Source of the DNA: Bullera alba
Taxonomy: Eukaryota > Basidiomycota > Tremellomycetes > Tremellales > Bulleraceae
Reading direction: 5' to 3'
DNA length: 64,000 nt
Assembly (NCBI GenBank): GCA_001600095.1
Contig: BCIX01000004.1
Span: forward strand, 500,586 to 564,585
Made by a program: the position numbers and the translations under genes. Positions 55,480 to 64,000 of this stretch are shown here, one piece after another; positions within the stretch are counted from its first letter, which is position 1; every line of letters begins with the position of its first letter. The notes below the pieces were generated by a model. It was given only the letters and a program-made list of their open reading frames with translations, did not search any database and had not been told where the DNA came from.

Positions 55480-55558
55480 GGAGTATTGTAGCTTGTAATA
55501 CGATTTTGCATATCATCTTCATACTGCATTGCATGAACACTTGACAAACGAGTTATGG

Positions 55559-56807
55559 TCATTGAGAGGCTTGCTTTGCCTCTTTATCTACTCTGATGAG
55601 CTCGTCAAAACGGACACCCTTGCCGCCAAAGATGTCGAGCGAGGATCCGAACGTGAGGTCGACTTTGCCGTTCGATAGCCTGTCCACCAGGGCTAGGTCG
55701 GAGATATCTACCAGAGTGATGTCAGCTGCAGGCAAATGACAACGCATGCTTTTGGGGCAGCTGAACCACGCACCTTTCGCTCCTCCGGCATACGTGCACG
55801 GTATCGAGACCCATTCGCCTAGCCCTGCTCTTTCGTCAGCATTGAAAGCCCAAGGGAGATCGTGCACTACGAGTCTACGACGCACTCTTGACCAGATCCT
55901 CATCTATACCCTGACTCAAGCCCTCGACATCGGCGGCGTGTATCAGGATTTCTGAGCAGTACTGCTCGATCAGAGCGATGGTATCTATTCGACCGACCAG
56001 ATCAGCCTGAGTCCGTTACAATGCGGCAAGGATGGCTCACCCTGCGTCACACTCATATCCGTCAAGGTCTTCCACCCATTCATGGCAACGACCCAGCCGC
56101 TATCCCGCTTCCTACAGCTTTAGAGGGGTTAACAACCTCGTGTCAAAGAGCTGAGATGTGCGAGTCCGGCGACATACCTGACATCCACGACCAAGCGGTC
56201 CTTGCCCACAGACTGGGATATCCGCTTCAATCTCTCCTCATCGAAGTTCCCATTGGGAAAGAGGTAGCTAGTGACAATGACCTGAACGATTCTCAGCATT
56301 CGTCAATCCACCAGTGTACCCGGCGTCCGACAACTCGAGTCATCTTTACAGGACTCACCTTCTGAGCTCCTGCTCTCAGCCACTCCTCGGCATTATCCTC
56401 GTTGATCCCGCCGCCGAGATGCATCCCCTCAGGCCAGGTCCTCAGTGCTTCTCGCGCAGCGTCATCGTTATTCGGACCCAATTTGATGATATGCCCTCCT
56501 GTCAGCCCGTTGCTCTTGTACAGCTCGGCATAGTATGATGGCGGATGTCTAGGTTATACGTAAGCCTAGATTCACACAGTCTCTCAGACAGCAAGGTCCT
56601 GCTCTTGGTTGAGCAGAGGACAGCGGGACAGAGAGGGAGTGCACGGAGGACTTACGTGGCGACGAAATTCTCGGTGGGCCCTTTACTCGAACTAGCTGTC
56701 AAGTCGAGTGTGCCTCCCACTATCTGCTTGACCACGCCAGCGTGCAGGTCTATGCACGGTCGGAACTGCGATCTTCGGCGACAGCTGCTGGACGAAGTTG
56801 AAGCCAT
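55559..56807 (-). CDS. HIS6: ProFAR isomerase, histidine biosynthesis
   Basis: Phosphoribosylformimino-5-aminoimidazole carboxamide ribotide isomerase, the fourth step of histidine synthesis. Reading from ATG 56807: [20 protein letters not shown] carries the catalytic-loop Asp (PCIDL). Further exons give [55 protein letters not shown], a segment with [21 protein letters not shown] and [17 protein letters not shown]. The last two are the phosphate-binding strand ends of the TIM barrel. Seven or more short introns interrupt it. The sequence order matches fungal His6. It ends EAKQASQ at 55559, convergent with NAN1 (80-bp gap). Confidence 0.92.
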
Positions 56808-57123
56808 TTCTCAGTGCTTCTTAGGTTTCCTGTTGATATATTGCGAAGAGGTGAAATGTTGAAACAGTGACAACGACTGAAACGAGGCGAGACTTTTGCG
56901 AAGTAGCTTGCGATCCGATCTGCGGATCAATCCGTGTCATCATGCTTTATGCCGCTCGGAGGAGATACTTCATGCATTGCTAGTTGTTACAACAAGATGT
57001 ACAGACTCCAGGATGCTCTAAGATGATAGTACGGACACAGTAATCGCCCGTGGTCATTCGTTTGGTGAAGCCCGTGGGTTGTGGCCATAGGCCCCGAGTC
57101 CCGACGAACCTAGTGAGTTCAAC
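56808..57123. other. Intergenic stretch, nothing recognised
   Basis: About 315 bp between HIS6 and the 3' end of the DEAH helicase. No gene is supported. Confidence 0.4.
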
Positions 57124-60039
<2,916 letters not shown>

Positions 60040-60409
60040 TGTGGCTGCGTTCGACCAAAGCTCTGGCAGCAAGACGCCTATCAGGTTCAGCTTGGTCGTC
60101 TCCGCTCCTTTTCTGGATGATTGCCTCCCTCTAACGACCCGGACGACTCGACAGTTGACCAACAATTGACAGTTGAAACAACCTCGAACCAACCTCGAAC
60201 TCGAAGAGCAGGTACTTGCCGGACGGCGGACGATCCCAAACTTTGCTTCCGCTGCTGATTGGGGACTCCGCGTTTCATCGATCCGGCGGATTTCCCGATC
60301 TTCTCGGACTTTTGGCGGCAGGCCAACGAACGATAACAGATTTCATCCTACTGACTCGCCCATAGCTCACATCTTGCTCACATCTCAGGCCAAGAGCGGA
60401 CGGAGCGAC
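60040..60409. promoter_or_regulatory. Divergent promoter of the DEAH helicase and nickel transporter
   Basis: About 370 bp with paired inverted motifs such as caattgacagttgaaac near 60160. A 5' leader ATG at 60173 in the same frame as the transporter is possible but lies before a long hydrophilic stretch. Confidence 0.35.
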
Positions 60410-62372
60410 ATGCAGGGCCTGCTGGACAGTCGGAAGAGGCTACTTCACGGGAAGAGCCTCACTCTGTTCGGTAGATCAGTCGCTTTGATCTCTGGGGAGG
60501 TATTGGCGAACGCGGTGATCTGGATAGCGGCAGGGATTTGTTTTGCAAGGGAGGCAGATGGATTGCTAGGTCTTGCCCTGCTTGCCTGGGTGCGTGAGAG
60601 CACTCAAACGAGAGATCATTGGGCTGACATTCCCAGACGATCGGATTGAGGCACGGTGAGACAGATCCTGATAGCACAAGGAAACGAAGCTGAAGACGAC
60701 CACCGGGTAGGACTGGATGCGGACCATATCTCAGCTATCGACAACGCCACGCGGCAGCTGGTCAGTCTGGGTCAGCTTCCCATCACATGTGGTGAGCTCA
60801 AGCAAAATCTATGATATCCCCTGGACCAAATGATCTTACGGGTCGTTAGGTCTATGGTTCTCTTTGGGCCACTCGACAATTGTCATTGTCGTGAACGTCG
60901 CGCTTGCTATCAGGTGGGTTCGGGACCCACCCTGATATCTGTTGCAGTGTAGGCTCACACTCATACCAGTATCGACATCTATGACCGCTTGGACAGTGAG
61001 TCCCTGCTAGTCAACCAGTTTTGACCGCTGTGCAGGTGTCGGCTCCGTGGGAGGTATCATCGGCGCATCAATCTCCGCCTCGTTCCTCTTCCTCATCGCT
61101 TGCATCAACATATACTACCTGAACACCGCTATCCGCGAGCGCCGAGCCATGAAAAGAGCGGCAGAGGCTGGTCAGCCCCTTGACGTTGGTGGTCACGACG
61201 CGAGTAAGATACACGGCGGTGGATGCCTGGTCAGGATCGTGGGGCCGTTGTTGCGCACTGTGGATAGGCCTTGGAAGATGTATCCCGTCGGTGTGCTATT
61301 CGGCTTCGGTAAGTCGTACTCATAATCGATATCTAGATTTGTGAATACTTACTGACCGGAAGATGTTCAGGATTCGATACCGCATCCTCTATCGCTCTAT
61401 TGGCTATATCGGCTGTAGCGCAACGAGGGGCGAATGGGCAGACTATCTCCCATGGCAAGATCGTCATCCTCCCGGTAAGCCAGCTTCCATGGGTATCCTC
61501 AACTTCAAGCTGACCCTTCGCAGTTCCTAGTACGTACTGGAACAAGAGGTTCTCATGAACACGCATATTGACCCGAGGTAGTTCACGGCCGGGATGACAA
61601 TGGTCGACTCGCTCGACTCCGTTCTCATGCTGTACGCATACGCCGCTCCATCGCAAGATCAATCTGTCAAGCGGTTTGCCATGTTCTTCAACTCTGATAA
61701 AGTTGACACCGGCACCGAGGTCACCCCCGAAGTGCCGGATGAAATGGATCCGAACTTGCCAATCCTCCATCACGACCAGGTGGACCCAACAGTTCAGAGC
61801 GAGGACCAGCCCAAGAGCCAGAAACCCGTTCTTGCAAATACAGGAACAGATGCCGACGTCGAAGCGACCACTAGCTCGGGTGGCATCGCACCGGAGAGCG
61901 GAGAAAGGAGAGTGTTGGATGCCAAGGCAAATACGATATCTTCCCTGTCTATCACTTTAACCATACTGTCCATCCTCGTGGCCCTGAGGTGGGTGCACTG
62001 CGAACGCCCAACACACTATGACCTCTGGACTTTAGCTGATTCATATGTGCGAGTGTAGCATCTCCCTCATCACCATCATGGGCCTGATAGGCGAGAACTG
62101 CTCGTCCTGCACTGAAGCGGCAGAAGACCCCAATGGCGGCGGGCTGGCCGGTAGCTGGTGGAGAGGCTGGGCAAAGGTGAGCAGCGGCCATCACCCTGTG
62201 GGAGATACAGAGACACTGGATCCTGACAGATGGGGGACAGGCGAACGACCAATCGGGGTACATTGGTGCTGCGATAGTAGGCTGCTTTGCCGCCATCCTC
62301 CTTGGCTTCCATGGGGGCAAGTGGGCTTGGAGGCGACATGGCCGAAGAAAAGGGCTCGAGCTGGAGGTCTAA
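60410..62372 (+). CDS. NiCoT nickel/cobalt permease
   Basis: Plasma-membrane high-affinity Ni2+/Co2+ transporter; in tremellomycetes nickel supports urease. From MQGLLDSRKRLL, TM I spans ALISGEVLANAVIWIAAGI. The metal signature RH-x-LDADHISAID (H-x4-DH) is assembled over two small exons (about 60638-60656 and 60712 on). Later signatures: LGHSTIVIVVN, GASISASFLFLIACIN, GVLFGFGFDTASSIALLAI (with the conserved FDT), GMTMVDSLDSVLM, and C-terminal TMs with LITIMGLIGEN and GAAIVGCFAAILLGFHGG. A long hydrophilic loop (about 61710-61910, acidic) separates TM segments. It ends GLELEV at TAA 62370-62372. A start at 60173 would add an unlikely 79-residue basic extension. Confidence 0.9.
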
Positions 62373-62470
62373 CTATGGTCTCCATAGACATTAGATGGGA
62401 ATATGGACATGCAAATGATCATCATAATGCAGATTTTGTGGCTAATATGTTTTTCGTCTGGCCGAGTTGG

Positions 62471-64000
62471 CTACAGCTCGTCATCTAAGTGTGACCTGCC
62501 CTCGTCCACAGCAACGTCTTCAGGATCCGACGTCTCTGCTGCCTCAACCGCCTCTTCCTCGACCACTACTTTTTTCTCCGCCGCAAGGTCGTCGACGCTG
62601 ATCGCCAGACTGCCCCCGGCACCACCTGCGAGCCTGCTCGCGAAAGCGGCTATTTCTTGGTCATAAGTATCCCATTCAGGGATCTGTCGTGCTCTGACCA
62701 ATTTTGGCTCTTTCTACAGGGAGATATCAGCCACCGGCCCTTGTTCTAGGTGATGCGGGTATGATGAACCCACCGTCATGGGATTCTGACACAGATCGAC
62801 TAAACAAGGATGTCAGCTTTTCAATGTCCACGGGATTAGAAGCTGACTGACTCGTTTTGGCCCGAGCGAGAGACTCATCACTACACCAGGTCTGACACCA
62901 CAGCCAGTCCTGGTCCAAGGTGAATATGGGGATTTGATCCTGCATTGAATTTGGCAGATCCTGATCGAGATTCGCTAGGGAGTTCGGATCGGCCGATAAC
63001 GCGTGATACTGGCCTCTCAGGCGGTCTCCGGTGGCCAGCTGGAGGGGTCAGTAATTTGACCAGGCCTTTGGGAGTGTACTTACCTGTCTGAATCGCTTGA
63101 GATCCACCACGTACAAGGCACTGTCTTACCGTCAGCGTCTGTCAGACCACAGGAATATATTACTCACCTGATGTGGTATGGTCGGCCGCGGAGGACTTCC
63201 TTCCAGTATCCAGTCTTCCAGAATCGGAAGCCTTCCATTTCTGTCCGATCATCACCCATTGGCGCCATACCATACACATGTCCCTGAAGGTCCACATCGA
63301 CTAGCTCTTTCATGTCGGTCCTGACAATCTGGTCTATAACACGCGCTGGTGAGCAAGAGTCCGGAAAGTCACGCCGTCGCACTTACCGGCATCGACGAAG
63401 ATGACCTTGTCGAGACTCATGGGGAACAAAACGTCTAGGAAGAGGATCTTGTAGCTAGACAAAAGTGTCAGCTAGTGCCTCTTGAAAAGTAACAGAAACG
63501 GTAGCTCACGCCCAGATAATCCTCTGTTTCTCAGTCTGAGCTCGTAGCCAGTGGGGCCATTTGTAAGTGACGAATTCGTACTCGAATCCGTACTCCTCCG
63601 CCATCTTGGGGACGAACTCCTGGAAAGACATCAGTGCTCTGGTTGCAACTGCTAAAGGATCTTGGACTGACCAGGAATGTGGGAGACAGGAAGTTTTCCT
63701 GAAATGATGATGTGAGCGCAACTCAACGCAAGCATCGAGCGTGGACTTACAATGAACCAGAATTTCACGCTGGATTGCGTGTTCTTCATCACACTGAGAA
63801 TCATGATCGATGCGAAACGCTGTGCGCCACGTCAATAGCCAGTCTCAATCTCTGGACCAGCACTTACCTCGTATAGAAGGCCGGAGGCTACAGTGAAGAT
63901 GTTGATATCCGCGTGCTTGGCTTTCGGAGCTACTACCGGTGGCGTCGACAAGCCAACAATCTCTTTCATCCTGAAGTCGTCATGTCGTAAGCTCGCTGAG
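62471..64000 (-). CDS. UDP-glucose:glycoprotein glucosyltransferase, C-terminal catalytic half (5' end beyond window)
   Basis: ER folding sensor that reglucosylates misfolded N-glycoproteins. Visible is the GT24 catalytic domain, split by many introns: [58 protein letters not shown] strand ([10 protein letters not shown]), the metal DxD in [41 protein letters not shown], then [18 protein letters not shown] and [12 protein letters not shown]. The C-terminus is acidic and ends RSHLDDEL, an ER-retrieval signal of the HDEL class. N-terminal thioredoxin-like domains lie beyond base 64000. Motifs and spacing match UGGT/Gpt1. Confidence 0.92.

Noticed and set aside
60173..60409. Upstream start for the nickel transporter
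   Set aside because: It would add a basic, hydrophilic 79-residue leader; the ATG at 60410 fits the usual short N-terminus.

Overview
The window is nuclear DNA of a basidiomycete fungus, most likely a tremellomycete (Cryptococcus, Kwoniella or Saitozyma type). Protein genes are cut by many short introns of about 45-70 nt with GTGAGT/GTAAGT-type donors and CTGAC/CTAAC branch sites 10-20 nt before the AG. Intergenic distances are short and the proteins are fungal housekeeping enzymes, including a STE6-type a-factor exporter, DSK2, HIS6 and a NiCoT nickel transporter. Coordinates below run from start codon to stop codon and include introns. No rRNA, tRNA or CRISPR was found.

Layout. 1-3.1 kb: 2-oxoglutarate dehydrogenase E2 (KGD2, 3' end beyond the window) and an unrecognised small protein. 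3.1-9.1 kb: an intergenic stretch with a 52-bp direct repeat, then a tandem duplication of a lineage-specific acidic/proline-rich gene together with its promoter and 3' flank. 9.1-19.6 kb: STE6, L-fuconate dehydratase and DSK2. 19.9-31.8 kb: a family of predicted mitochondrial two-TM proteins (one intact, one disrupted, one truncated, one divergent) on either side of a ~7 kb gene-poor block with CCHC zinc-knuckle ORF remnants. 32-42 kb: a small acidic protein, a DSC2/UBAC2-like rhomboid-CUE membrane protein, a short-chain dehydrogenase, a KEN-box protein and an inositol polyphosphate 5-phosphatase with a large insertion in its catalytic domain. 42.8-49.1 kb: an accessory island with four paralogues of an unrecognised ~180-aa family, all on the minus strand, around two tandem GNAT acetyltransferases on the plus strand. 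49.3-64 kb: core genes again (eIF3d, NAN1/WDR75, HIS6, DHX35, NiCoT transporter, and the C-terminal half of UGGT).

How the genes relate. Most neighbours are unrelated core functions, as usual in fungi. The parts that stand out are three local gene-family expansions (5.5-9.0, 19.9-31.8 and 42.8-49.1 kb). The last is the best candidate for an undescribed system: it pairs a repeated unknown protein with repeated acetyltransferases. The link is by position only; no function can be read from the sequence.
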